DNA from: Scalindua_A sp046757465
GTDB lineage: Bacteria > Planctomycetota > Brocadiia > Brocadiales > Scalinduaceae
Assembly: GCA_046757465.1 (NCBI GenBank)
Contig: JBHHYH010000005.1
Coordinates: 14,008 to 78,007, forward strand
Reading direction: 5' to 3'
Length of the DNA stretch: 64,000 bases
The notes under the pieces are model-generated. The model did not search any database, was not told the DNA's origin, and saw only the letters and a program-made list of their open reading frames with translations. Position 1 is the first letter of the stretch. Each line of letters starts with the position of its first letter. A program made the position numbers and the translations under genes. Below are positions 52,858 through 62,092 of the stretch, in pieces.

Positions 52858-54423
52858 ATGACGAGACAAATTTACAAATTAATGGGAAAACACATAATTC
52901 CATTATTGATTATCACTTCAATTTTTATACTACCCAAACGCATAGTTTATTGTGCGCATGAACCTGATTTTTATTATAACCTTGGCGTTTCTTACTATGA
53001 CAAGGGTATGATAAATGAAGCGATTTCTGCGTGGGAAAAAACCATAGAGATTAATCCGGAATATGTAGTGGCATATTATAATTTGGGAAATGCTTATGAG
53101 GAAAAGGGTATGTTAAAGGAGGCGATTTCTGCATGGGAAAAAGTGATAAAAATTACTCCACGCGATATAGATGCGCATTTTAATATGGGGGTTGCATATA
53201 TTAAAAACGGCATGTTTAAAGAAGCAATAGATATATATGAAAAAGCCATTAAAATCAATCCTTACGATCCTGAGATACATTACTACCTTGGTATTGCATT
53301 TATCAACATAGGTGAAATAGATAGCGCAATTGAAGAATATAATAACGCTATAAAACTGAAACCTGATTATGCCGAGGCATACAATAGTTTGGGAAATGCC
53401 AATTACGATAAAAACATGTTAGACGAAGCGCTTTCGGCATATAAAATGGCAATAAACATAAACCGTAATTATGCTGATGCCTATAATAATTTGGGTTCCA
53501 TTTTTTTTGACAAAGGTATGTTAAATGAGGCAATTGTTGCATGGGAAAAGGTGATCGAGATTGACCCTGACAACGCAGATGCTTATTACAACCTTGGGAA
53601 TGCGTACGATGAGAAGGGGATGTTTTACGAGGCTGTTCATGCATGGAAAAAAGCGCTTGAAATAAATCCGGACATTATAGATGCACATTATAATCTAGGA
53701 TTTGTTTACAATAGAAATAAAATGTTCAAAGAGGCAATCGTCGAGTATAAACAAATTTTGACGAAACAACCTGAAGATGTGGATACACATTATAGCCTGG
53801 GTGTTGCTTACAAAAACAATGGTTTAAAAGATAAGGCAATTCATGAATTTGAGGAAGTTGTTGCGCTTCAACCCGGAAATATTTTTGCCCTTAATAATAT
53901 AGGCACTATTCACCTTGAACAAAGTCAATATGAGGATGCGGTTTCAGTTTATAAAGAAGTATTGCAGATTGACCCTGATCATGTGGAAGGATTGTATAAC
54001 CTTGGGTTAGCGTATTATTTTAAGGGCGTTCTTGATCCGGCAATAAATACGTGGGAAAAAGCGGCAAAAATTAATCCTTTTTATAAGGATTTACAAAATA
54101 ATCTCATTGTTTCATATAAGAAAAAAGAATTGTCCAATAAAGTAGTTACAACACATGAAAGAGTGTTTGAAGAAGACGTTAAGTTTGATAAAGAATTTTC
54201 AGTAGCGCTTCCAGCTCAAGGAAAGGAGGAAGAAATGCAGGTAGTAAATAGAAGGAAGCTGTTGCCCGCCGTAACAGTTGGTTTAACAAAAGAGGAAGCC
54301 GCCAAACTGGCAAGGGTACTTAAGGAAAGTAATGTGGAAGTTAAATTTTGTCTCGACCTCCTTGCGGATCTTGATTTAGTAGAGCTTGAAGAGAAAATCA
54401 CTAAAATGAATAATACCGACTGA
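52858..54423 (+). CDS. Secreted TPR-repeat protein
   Basis: 521 residues. Signal peptide (HIIPLLIITSIFILPKRIVYC, about 11-31, cleavage near the Cys-Ala) followed by about 11-12 TPRs from residue 37 to ~425 (YNLGVSYYDKGMINEAISAW type), then a 90-residue helical tail (AAKLARVLKESNVEVKFCLD). Closely related in repeat style to the 780-residue TPR protein at 2001-4343, but exported. A scaffold role at the membrane or in the anammoxosome/periplasm is possible. Confidence 0.82.
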   Translation: MTRQIYKLMGKHIIPLLIITSIFILPKRIVYCAHEPDFYYNLGVSYYDKGMINEAISAWEKTIEINPEYVVAYYNLGNAYEEKGMLKEAISAWEKVIKITPRDIDAHFNMGVAYIKNGMFKEAIDIYEKAIKINPYDPEIHYYLGIAFINIGEIDSAIEEYNNAIKLKPDYAEAYNSLGNANYDKNMLDEALSAYKMAININRNYADAYNNLGSIFFDKGMLNEAIVAWEKVIEIDPDNADAYYNLGNAYDEKGMFYEAVHAWKKALEINPDIIDAHYNLGFVYNRNKMFKEAIVEYKQILTKQPEDVDTHYSLGVAYKNNGLKDKAIHEFEEVVALQPGNIFALNNIGTIHLEQSQYEDAVSVYKEVLQIDPDHVEGLYNLGLAYYFKGVLDPAINTWEKAAKINPFYKDLQNNLIVSYKKKELSNKVVTTHERVFEEDVKFDKEFSVALPAQGKEEEMQVVNRRKLLPAVTVGLTKEEAAKLARVLKESNVEVKFCLDLLADLDLVELEEKITKMNNTD

Positions 54424-54464
54424 GAAGAAGCTAAATTTTATGGTTATTTTGCCAGATAACGCAA

Positions 54465-54977
54465 ATGCCGAAAAAAACCTGTATATCCGTAATAGGCAGT
54501 GGGAATAGTGACGGAACACTAAGTCCCGAAATAGCCAAAATTGCCAATGAGGTAGGCAGAGAAATTGCGGCAAGAGGAGCAGTTCTAATATGCGGAGGCC
54601 TTGGTGGGGTGATGACTGAAGCAGCAAAAGGGGCAAAGGAAAAAGGTGGCCTTACAATTGGGATTATCCCTGGTGAAAATCCAAACAATGCAAATCCTTA
54701 TATAGATATTCCCATACCAACCGGTTTGGGTTTTGCCAGAAATGTTCTGGTTGCTTATTCAGGTGATGCAATAATTGCCGTAAGTGGTAGACTTGGAACC
54801 CTTTCTGAAATTAGCTTTGCTCTTATAAGAAAGAAACCCGTAATTGGCATTTGTACCTGGGATTTGAATCAGTTGGAGCCGTTAGAAGATTATGGATACG
54901 GTATAATAAAATGTAAAAATGCTAAAGAGGCCGTAGAAAAGGCATTTACTCTCATAAGAGAAAGGTCAACGTTTTAG
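54465..54977 (+). CDS. LOG-like nucleotide-binding protein (TIGR00725 type)
   Basis: 170 residues. SLOG fold: ISVIGSGN at strand 1, LICGGLGGVMTEAAKGAKEKGG and the phosphoribohydrolase-type motif SGRLGTLSEISFAL (about 108-121; usual form GGxGTxxE). LOG homologues release cytokinin bases from nucleotides; the TIGR00725 branch is uncharacterised and probably acts on or binds a nucleotide. Starts 41 nt after the TPR gene. Confidence 0.82.
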   Translation: MPKKTCISVIGSGNSDGTLSPEIAKIANEVGREIAARGAVLICGGLGGVMTEAAKGAKEKGGLTIGIIPGENPNNANPYIDIPIPTGLGFARNVLVAYSGDAIIAVSGRLGTLSEISFALIRKKPVIGICTWDLNQLEPLEDYGYGIIKCKNAKEAVEKAFTLIRERSTF

Positions 54978-55362
54978 AACATTAAATCAGGGACGGAAAT
55001 TTGACTCCGTAAAATTCCAGTTAACTTTGTGAAGCATAAAATGGATCTTTTATATTCTATCTTGACAGGATTGCAGTAAATGCTAAAATAACGGCGTTTG
55101 GTTGTTAAGGTGTTCAGTAAGTAGATCACTGCAGAGGTCACAAACTGATTGAGAGAATTTTTACTATAAATTAGTGAACTATTTTGTTTTTCACAATATT
55201 ACCTTTCCAAATTAAACATTCTCTGCAGTGTGTTGAACTTTTACTATAGTTCGTCATATCATACATCCTTCACTATTTAAACATTACGATATGTGCTTCC
55301 TGCCCAAATAAAACAATGTAAAACTACTGGAGTTATTAGTTTCTTTTAAAAAATTTATAAAA
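54978..55362. other. Intergenic region upstream of accB
   Basis: About 385 bp. Contains a good sigma-70 promoter (55062-55089), leaving a leader of about 270 nt before accB. The leader has no recognised RNA structure. Confidence 0.45.
55062..55089 (+). promoter_or_regulatory. Putative sigma-70 promoter of accBC
   Basis: TTGACA (55062-55067), 16-bp spacer, TAAAAT (55084-55089). Predicted start near 55096. Confidence 0.5.
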
Positions 55363-55818
55363 ATGGAAGTAATTAAGAAGGTAAAAGACTTAATATCGTT
55401 GATGAATGAAAATAACCTTACAGAAATCGAGGTCGAGGAAGAGGGTACCAAGATACGCTTGAAAAGAAATAACCTGGATTCAGTGCAAACAAGCATCCAA
55501 TTACCTTCAATAAAGGCATCATTACAAGAAGGTTCTAATAAGTATTTGACGTCAAAACAGGATAAGGAATTTTCGGAAATTGTAGCTCCTATGGTTGGTA
55601 CATTTTACAGTAGTGCACCGGGTGCGGATCCTTATATAAATATAGGAGATACTGTTGATGAAGAGACCGTTGTTTGTATAATTGAAGCGATGAAGATAAT
55701 GAATGAAGTTAAGGCTGAGACTGAAGGGAAGATTGTCGAGGTAATAGTGGAGAATGGGGCTGCCGTTGAATTTGGGCAACCTCTTTTTCGCGTTGAAGCA
55801 TCTGAAGAAGGAGAGTAA
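55363..55818 (+). CDS. accB: Biotin carboxyl carrier protein of acetyl-CoA carboxylase
   Basis: 151 residues. A helical N-terminal part (VIKKVKDLISLMNENNLTEI) and flexible linker precede the biotinyl domain (about 68-150), with the thumb (VGTFYSSAPGADPYINIGD) and biotinylated Lys111 in EAMKIMNE. Carries CO2 from biotin carboxylase to the transferase in fatty acid synthesis. accC follows 110 nt later. There is no clear ribosome-binding site at this ATG, but the N-terminus matches the family. Confidence 0.94.
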   Translation: MEVIKKVKDLISLMNENNLTEIEVEEEGTKIRLKRNNLDSVQTSIQLPSIKASLQEGSNKYLTSKQDKEFSEIVAPMVGTFYSSAPGADPYINIGDTVDEETVVCIIEAMKIMNEVKAETEGKIVEVIVENGAAVEFGQPLFRVEASEEGE

Positions 55819-55928
55819 TAAATAGATGTGGTGTGCACCTTGTTAAACTATTTTTGCATTTTGCATATGTCATCGACCATATAAGTCAAAAATGTTCTAA
55901 GGGCACCTTAGGAGTATAAAAGAAATAA

Positions 55929-57278
55929 ATGTTTTCGAGGATCTTAGTTGCGAATAGGGGAGAAATAGCCCTTCGAATAATAAGAGCATGCAAAGAATTG
56001 GGCATCGAGACCGTCGCCATATGCTCAAAGGCTGATGAAAATGCACTATATTTGCAATATGCAGATGCTCATGTGTGCATAGGACCGGCAGAAGCATCGG
56101 AAAGCTATTTAAATATTCCAAGCATTATTAGTGCCGCAGAGATTACTGATATAGAGGCCATCCATCCCGGATATGGCTTCTTGGCGGAAGATAGCCATTT
56201 TGCAGAGGTTTGCGAGTCATCTAATATTGTTTTTGTTGGACCATCGTCCGGAGTTATGAAGAAGATGGGTGATAAAACTCGGGCCAGGAAAATAGCGATC
56301 GAGAATAAAATTCATGTGATCCCCGGTAGTGATTCAACTATAGAGAATCAACATCATGCCCTGAAGGTTGCTCATGAAATAGGTTATCCAGTCTTGATAA
56401 AGGCATCTTTTGGAGGGGGCGGTAGAGGCATGAGAGTGGCGCATAATGATATAAGTCTAGTCAATTCGCTTGCAATTGCTCAACGTGAAGCAAAAGCAGC
56501 ATTTAAAGACCCTTCTATATATATTGAAAAATACATAGGAAATTCACGTCATATTGAGGTTCAGATCGTGGCGGACAAATACGGAAATATGGTGCATCTT
56601 GGCGAAAGGGATTGTACCATACAGAGGAGACATCAAAAGTTATTAGAAGAAGCTCCGTCTCCTAATATATCTAGTCAACTACGTGACGGAATCTGTAAAG
56701 CAGCGTTGAAGATAGCCAAAGTAGTTGGTTATACTAACGTTGGTACCGTTGAATTTCTGGTAGATGAAGATGGGGAATACTATTTTATTGAAATGAATAC
56801 TCGCCTTCAAGTTGAACATCCTGTCACAGAAATGATTACGGGAATAGACCTGGTTAAGGAACAATTGAAAATTGCTTATGGTGAAAGACTAAACTTGAGA
56901 CAGAAAAAGGTAAGAAGTGAAGGCTCTGCAATAGAATGCAGGATTAATGCTGAAGACCCAAATAATGGTTTCAGGCCGTATGCTGGCAAAATAACAATGT
57001 GCAGTGTGCCCGGTGGAAAGGGTGTGAGGATAGACTCGCACATTTATTCAGGATATGAGATTCCACCATATTATGATTCGTTATTGGGCAAATTAATTGT
57101 GCATCAAAAAACAAGAGAAGATTCAATTGCTTGCATGAGAAGGGCTTTAAGTGAGTATAGGATTGAAGGTGTGGGAACGACAATACCTATCCATATGAAT
57201 ATTATAACGGACCCAAGATTTATTAATGGTGACGTAAATACCAACTTTGTTGAAAACCTCATTAATGAGAAGGAATAA
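55929..57278 (+). CDS. accC: Biotin carboxylase of acetyl-CoA carboxylase
   Basis: 449 residues, the usual length. N-terminal domain ILVANRGEIALRIIRACKELG, ATP-grasp glycine loop SFGGGGRGMRVA, bicarbonate/biotin site residues in ERDCTIQRRHQKLLEEAPSP and EMNTRLQVEHPVTEM. Carboxylates biotin on AccB with ATP and bicarbonate. A standalone biotin carboxylase next to accB argues for acetyl-CoA and not pyruvate carboxylase. Confidence 0.96.
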   Translation: MFSRILVANRGEIALRIIRACKELGIETVAICSKADENALYLQYADAHVCIGPAEASESYLNIPSIISAAEITDIEAIHPGYGFLAEDSHFAEVCESSNIVFVGPSSGVMKKMGDKTRARKIAIENKIHVIPGSDSTIENQHHALKVAHEIGYPVLIKASFGGGGRGMRVAHNDISLVNSLAIAQREAKAAFKDPSIYIEKYIGNSRHIEVQIVADKYGNMVHLGERDCTIQRRHQKLLEEAPSPNISSQLRDGICKAALKIAKVVGYTNVGTVEFLVDEDGEYYFIEMNTRLQVEHPVTEMITGIDLVKEQLKIAYGERLNLRQKKVRSEGSAIECRINAEDPNNGFRPYAGKITMCSVPGGKGVRIDSHIYSGYEIPPYYDSLLGKLIVHQKTREDSIACMRRALSEYRIEGVGTTIPIHMNIITDPRFINGDVNTNFVENLINEKE

Positions 57279-57527
57279 ATAAGCCATAAAGTAACTATGT
57301 GTGTAACACCAGATTTACACTTTTTTCTTGACACGATGTTTCGCTCTTGATAAAATCCCGCACTTTTAATGAATATCTATTTTCTGACATATGCCGAATG
57401 GTTTAAGTTGTTTAATGTAAAAAGGTTGCAAGCGATTATCTGTATAAATATATGCTACATTTTTGGAATTTATCGTGAGGTTTTGGCGTGGTATAATTTT
57501 TAAAGAAAGAAAGGAGATTGAATACAA

Positions 57528-58283
57528 ATGTTTAGTCGTAGGTTAAGAAATTTTATTATAGCTTTTGCAATTGTTTCAGTATCATGGCTTATTATCGTCC
57601 AAAGCAACCAAAGTTTTGGCGCAGCAAAGCAAAAATACAAATATCTTGGCAACGCTGGTTGCAAGTGCCACTTGTCAAAGGGGGCCTTTGAGGGTGAAGA
57701 ATATAAAGAAAGGCTACATTCACATACCTTTGATGAAAGACTGAAAACCGATGAAGAGAAGAGCAATCCAAAGTGTTTAAAGTGTCATGCAACGGCTCTG
57801 GGCATGAAGATAAAAAGGGGCAAATCTAAGCAGGGCACAAAGAACTTTATCGAAGATGTTGGGTGTGAAGCGTGTCATGGCCCAGGTGAGGGGTACGTAA
57901 AGGTAAAGAAAAATTACAAAAAGAAGGGAAAAGATGCCTTTAAGAAATTGTTAAAAGAAGACCCGATGATGGCCAGAAAGGTTCAATATGATGCAGGCTT
58001 ATATGTTGCTGGCATAAATAAGTATAAGACGATAAAAGAGCAGTGCTTAGAGTGTCATTGGGAAGATGTCAATGACAAGGATAAGTGCCCTAAGTGCGAC
58101 AAAGACGAAAAGGGTAGGCCCATAGTAATGAAATTTAAGAAATATTTCAAGTTGGACGATCATAGGGATCATGATGCAATTGATGATGTTTTAAAGAAGA
58201 TGTCGAGTGCAGATAAAAAGAAATGGAAGGGCTACCTGGAGCAAGACCCTCTTTTTAAAACAAAACCAAGTAACGCCAAGTAA
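57528..58283 (+). CDS. Multihaem c-type cytochrome (c554-like)
   Basis: 251 residues. Signal peptide or anchor (NFIIAFAIVSVSWLIIV), then haem motifs CLKCH, CEACHGPG and CLECH, plus CKCH at Cys45-His48, which is one residue short of CxxCH. The CEACHGPGEGYVK stretch and spacing resemble cytochrome c-554/MtrA-type carriers. A further CPKCD lacks the His. A Lys-rich protein, so electrostatic docking to acidic partners is likely. Three standard haems and possibly a fourth. AAAGGAG precedes the ATG. Confidence 0.85.
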   Translation: MFSRRLRNFIIAFAIVSVSWLIIVQSNQSFGAAKQKYKYLGNAGCKCHLSKGAFEGEEYKERLHSHTFDERLKTDEEKSNPKCLKCHATALGMKIKRGKSKQGTKNFIEDVGCEACHGPGEGYVKVKKNYKKKGKDAFKKLLKEDPMMARKVQYDAGLYVAGINKYKTIKEQCLECHWEDVNDKDKCPKCDKDEKGRPIVMKFKKYFKLDDHRDHDAIDDVLKKMSSADKKKWKGYLEQDPLFKTKPSNAK

Positions 58284-58501
58284 CGTCAGGCATTAAAAGT
58301 GATAATTGTTCCTGAGTCAAATTTGATGAGGATAAGTTACGCAGTTTTTTAATTGAGACTTAACTTCCCATTCTCGAAAGAAATGGGAAAGTTAAATGTT
58401 GTTCCTTTGTTGATGCATGTGCACGTAGCATAATAGTAGTAAGGACTTAAACCCACAAAATAGCGTACTGCCTTTTTATAGGGAGAGGAGGAAACCATAA
58501 A

Positions 58502-59527
58502 GTGGCATCTTTGTTAAAAGTCTCTACTGTTTCAATTAATAATAATAGAATCTTATATAGATTATTATTCCTTTCATGCCTTTTTTTATTCATTTCTACT
58601 TTTTCTTCAAAAAATCTCTTCGCACAGGAAAATAGTGAGTGCTTGGAATGTCATACGGATCCAGCAAAGGTAGACATTAAGGTAAGGGTTGATCATGTTA
58701 CAGGCGAGGTAGAGATTGTCTCGATGCTCGTTGATGAGGATGCCTTTCATGCTTCTGCCCACGGTGGAGAGGATTTTTACTGTATTGATTGTCACGCTGA
58801 CCTGGAAGACGTTGACCTGGAAGAAACTGAAGGAGGACATTATCCAAACTTGCAACCTGTTGACTGTATAACGTTTTGCCACGATGACCCTGGCGAAGAG
58901 TTTCTGGAGAGTAAACATGTAGCTTTAATGAAGGAAAATGATGTACAACCACCTACTTGTAAACACTGTCATGCCGGGGAAAAATCCAAACGTGATACAC
59001 CTAGAGCCGATGATTTATATCATAGAAAAGACACGATAGAGAAGTGTGGAGGTTGTCATGAAAAGTTTCTGCATTCGTATCGAAATAATTTACACGGTCA
59101 AGTTACTGCATTAGGACACCTGGATACAGACATAGCGACTTGTGTTGACTGCCATGGTCAACATACGATATTGCACTCATCGGAACCCGAATCTACCCTG
59201 GGTTCAGAAAATGTTATTGAGACTTGTGGTAGATGCCACCCTGATGCAAATGATAGTTTTGTCAAACATGTAGCACATCCTGAATATAAAAATTTACAAT
59301 ATTATAAATCAGCTTTAATTGCCCTCAAGAACATTAGGAAAGATCCTGAACAAATCAAGAGCATCTTTAAAAGCCCGCAAATAATTATAACAATTATATT
59401 CATGCTGTATATAGGTATATTAATCCAGACTTTTGCCGGTTTCGGTATGCATTCACTTCTCACATGGTTTGGGACTGTATTAGACGAGCGTAAAGAAGGA
59501 AAGGAATCAGAACATGGCAAAAAATAA
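58502..59527 (+). CDS. Membrane-anchored multihaem cytochrome c
   Basis: 341 residues. N-terminal hydrophobic segment (LLFLSCLFLFISTFSSKNLFA), haem motifs CLECH, CIDCH, CKHCH, CGGCH, CVDCH and CGRCH, plus CITFCH with three residues between the cysteines (CX3CH): seven potential haems. A C-terminal helix (IIITIIFMLYIGILIQTFAG) anchors it. GTG 58502 lies after GAGGAGG. It overlaps the cytochrome b gene by 14 nt, so the two probably form a quinol-oxidising or quinone-reducing module. Confidence 0.88.
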   Translation: MASLLKVSTVSINNNRILYRLLFLSCLFLFISTFSSKNLFAQENSECLECHTDPAKVDIKVRVDHVTGEVEIVSMLVDEDAFHASAHGGEDFYCIDCHADLEDVDLEETEGGHYPNLQPVDCITFCHDDPGEEFLESKHVALMKENDVQPPTCKHCHAGEKSKRDTPRADDLYHRKDTIEKCGGCHEKFLHSYRNNLHGQVTALGHLDTDIATCVDCHGQHTILHSSEPESTLGSENVIETCGRCHPDANDSFVKHVAHPEYKNLQYYKSALIALKNIRKDPEQIKSIFKSPQIIITIIFMLYIGILIQTFAGFGMHSLLTWFGTVLDERKEGKESEHGKK

Positions 59528-60413
59528 TACTTTACTAAGATTTAATTTTTTTCACAGGTTTAATCACTTCATTATTATTATTAGTTTTTTTGGTTTAGTG
59601 TTAACTGGTATGCCACTTGTTTTCAAGGATTACGGGTGGGCTCTTTACCTGTACAAACTCCTTGGGGGTTATCCTACTGCTGGGTATATCCACAGGATAT
59701 GTGCGCTTATTACTTTTTTTGCTGCATTTTTACATTTTGCATTTTTAACCTTTGAGGCCACAGTAAAGAAAAATAAAGGACTTTTCTGGGGTCCAAATTC
59801 ACTAATAATACAGCCCAGGGATGTATTAAACATTTTGGGGGATGTTTTATGGTTCTTCAGGTTGGGACCAAGACCAAAGTTTGATAGATGGATTTATTGG
59901 GAAAAATTTGAATATCTATCACTTTTGTGGGGCACATTAGTTATGGGTGCTACCGGGTTTATCCTTTGGTTTCCAGTTCAGTCCACAAGCATCATGCCTG
60001 TTAGTGTCGCTAATATTATCGATTTGCCAAGTATAGCACTAGTAGCTCATAAGTATGAAGCCATACTGGCAGCTGGTTTTATCTTTACAATCCATTTCTT
60101 TCATACACATATGCTTCCTGAGAATATCCCTGTAGACGAAGCAATGTTTACAGGAAGAGTTCCGGAAGAACATATAATACATGAAAGAGGAGTATATTAC
60201 GAAAGATTGAAAAATGAAGATCAGTTAGAGGAATGCAAAATAAAACCAGCCTCTTCCGGGGCCAAGTTTGTAGCAAAGGTATTTGGGATCCCAATTCTTA
60301 TCGTTGGTTTACTTATGGTCGGTTTTATGCTATCCTCATTGGTATGTTCTATCGTTTCTGTTATTACAGATTTAAATATTGGTTTTGATATTTTTAGTAT
60401 TTTTGCATTTTGA
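59514..60413 (+). CDS. Membrane cytochrome b (b561 / FdnI-like)
   Basis: 299 residues, about five helices. Histidines for two b haems are visible: FNFFHRFNHFIIIISFFGLV (helix 1), GYIHRICALITFFAAFLHF (helix 2) and HFFHTHMLPENIP at the end of helix 4. An Arg/Trp-rich loop (PRPKFDRWIYWEKFEYLSLL) is typical of formate dehydrogenase gamma/cytochrome b561-type subunits. With the preceding seven-haem protein it would link the quinone pool to periplasmic (or anammoxosomal) cytochromes. Confidence 0.87.
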   Translation: MAKNNTLLRFNFFHRFNHFIIIISFFGLVLTGMPLVFKDYGWALYLYKLLGGYPTAGYIHRICALITFFAAFLHFAFLTFEATVKKNKGLFWGPNSLIIQPRDVLNILGDVLWFFRLGPRPKFDRWIYWEKFEYLSLLWGTLVMGATGFILWFPVQSTSIMPVSVANIIDLPSIALVAHKYEAILAAGFIFTIHFFHTHMLPENIPVDEAMFTGRVPEEHIIHERGVYYERLKNEDQLEECKIKPASSGAKFVAKVFGIPILIVGLLMVGFMLSSLVCSIVSVITDLNIGFDIFSIFAF

Positions 60414-60454
60414 TAAGCATAAAGTTTTAATTTCAATTTTTCAAAGGTGTCTTT

Positions 60455-61837
60455 ATGGTTAGTAGGGTATTAATTGCTGATGATGAAGAGCGCATAATGC
60501 GTAATATAAAAACGATTTTCGATGAAATGGAGAATATCGAAGTTATTAAGGCGCAAGGTATTTCTTCGATAGTTGATTTTATTGATTGTGAGAGGATTCA
60601 TTTAATTATTACTGACCTGAGAGTCCCAAAAATGGGGAGGTTGGAATTTTTGAAGTACATTAAATCAAAAGATATAGACTTGCCAATCATAGTTATTTCG
60701 GGTGATGATTCCATTGAAACTGCGGTGGAGGCTATGAAAGAAGGCGCTTTTGATTATATCACAAACCCATTTGAAGAGGACACGCTCACGATTGCAGTAA
60801 AAAAAGCCCTTAAAATGAGGTCTCTGACGATGGAGAACAGGTATCTTCGGAAGGAACTAGAATCGCATTATAATTTTGGAAATATCATTGGTAATTCGCC
60901 TAAGACGTTGGAAGTGCTTTTATTGGCCGGAGATGTTTCAAAAACGGATTCAACGGTATTTATTTATGGAGAAAGTGGAACAGGTAAAGAGCTTGTGGCC
61001 AGAGCTATACATTTTAATAGCTTGAGGAAGAGCGGCCCATTGATTACAATTAATTGCGCTGCGTTACCTGAGAATCTATTGGAAAGTGAGCTATTTGGCT
61101 ACGAAAAAGGTGCATTTACGGGGGCAGAAAAAAGCAAAAAAGGTCGTTTCGAACTGGCCAACGGAGGTACTTTGTTTCTTGATGAGATATCGGAAATGAA
61201 TCCTATTATCCAGGCTAAGGTGTTAAGGGTTGTTGAAGAAAAAGAATTAGAGCGGCTTGGAGGAGCAGAAACAATAAAAGTAGACGTAAGAATTATATGT
61301 GCCAGCAATAAGAATCTTGAAGAGTATGTTAAAAACGGGCGATTCAGAGAAGATTTATACTATCGTATTAACGTATTTCCTATTAATTTTCCTCCGCTCA
61401 GAGAAAGGCCTGAAGATATTTTGAGCTTAGCAAGGCATTTCCTTGAGCATTATTCGGTTAAAATGGGCAAATTCTCTGTAAAAATGTCAAAAAATGTAGA
61501 AAAGATCCTTGTTTCTTGCAAGTGGGAAGGTAATGTAAGGGAATTGAAGAATTGCATAGAAAGAGCGGTTATATTATGTAAAGGAGACTTGATAACCGAA
61601 GAACATCTTCCTTCTGTTCTGGTCAAAGAATCTCTTTCTAATTATGATAATGGTAAGTACAAAATAGTGAAGATGATGGATATCAGTTTACCTCCAGAGG
61701 GAATATCTTTAGATGAACTTGAAAAACACCTTGTATTGCAGGCATTGAAAAAAAGTAAAAATAATAAGACTAAAGCGGCAAAATTACTCGGCCTTAGCAG
61801 AGGAACCTTTAGGTACAGGCTTGAAAAATATGAGTAA
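60455..61837 (+). CDS. NtrC-family sigma-54-dependent response regulator
   Basis: 460 residues: receiver (Asp54 phosphoacceptor, LIITDLRVPK), AAA+ domain with Walker A GESGTGKELVARAIH, GAFTGA loop (ELFGYEKGAFTGAEK), and LFLDEISEMNP, then a Fis-type HTH (LKKSKNNKTKAAKLLGLSRG). The receiver's conserved Lys (usually YITKPF) is Asn104 (YITNPF), which may alter phospho-activation. It follows the cytochrome b gene by 41 nt and is followed by a sigma-54-type promoter at 62025-62039, its likely target. No sensor kinase is adjacent. Confidence 0.92.
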   Translation: MVSRVLIADDEERIMRNIKTIFDEMENIEVIKAQGISSIVDFIDCERIHLIITDLRVPKMGRLEFLKYIKSKDIDLPIIVISGDDSIETAVEAMKEGAFDYITNPFEEDTLTIAVKKALKMRSLTMENRYLRKELESHYNFGNIIGNSPKTLEVLLLAGDVSKTDSTVFIYGESGTGKELVARAIHFNSLRKSGPLITINCAALPENLLESELFGYEKGAFTGAEKSKKGRFELANGGTLFLDEISEMNPIIQAKVLRVVEEKELERLGGAETIKVDVRIICASNKNLEEYVKNGRFREDLYYRINVFPINFPPLRERPEDILSLARHFLEHYSVKMGKFSVKMSKNVEKILVSCKWEGNVRELKNCIERAVILCKGDLITEEHLPSVLVKESLSNYDNGKYKIVKMMDISLPPEGISLDELEKHLVLQALKKSKNNKTKAAKLLGLSRGTFRYRLEKYE

Positions 61838-62024
61838 TAAAGCCAAAAATAAGTATAAAAGAATTTGACAATTAGAAGGATATTTGATAATATCTTGATA
61901 TTTGGCGCCTAAACAACTATACTGGTGTAAATAAGCCAAATCTATCTTCAGGGAAAAGGGAAGAAAAGAATGCTATGTCATTATATACAAGGACTTACAT
62001 TAGATATATAGGTTTGAAATATTA

Positions 62025-62039
62025 TGGCACATAATATGC
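62025..62039 (+). promoter_or_regulatory. Putative sigma-54 (-24/-12) promoter
   Basis: TGGCAC-N5-ATGC: GG (62026-62027) and GC (62038-62039) are 10 bp apart, as required for sigma-54. Predicted start near 62051, about 40 nt before the Cys-rich gene. The adjacent upstream gene encodes a sigma-54 activator. Confidence 0.65.
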
Positions 62040-62092
62040 TTTAAACAAGGTTTGTACACTTTATCGAAAAACCAATTGAAAGGAGGTGGAAG

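Noticed and set aside
58081..58110. CPKCD as a further haem site in the first cytochrome
   Set aside because: The residue after the second Cys is Asp and not His, so it is more likely a metal or disulfide pair, or a lost haem site.
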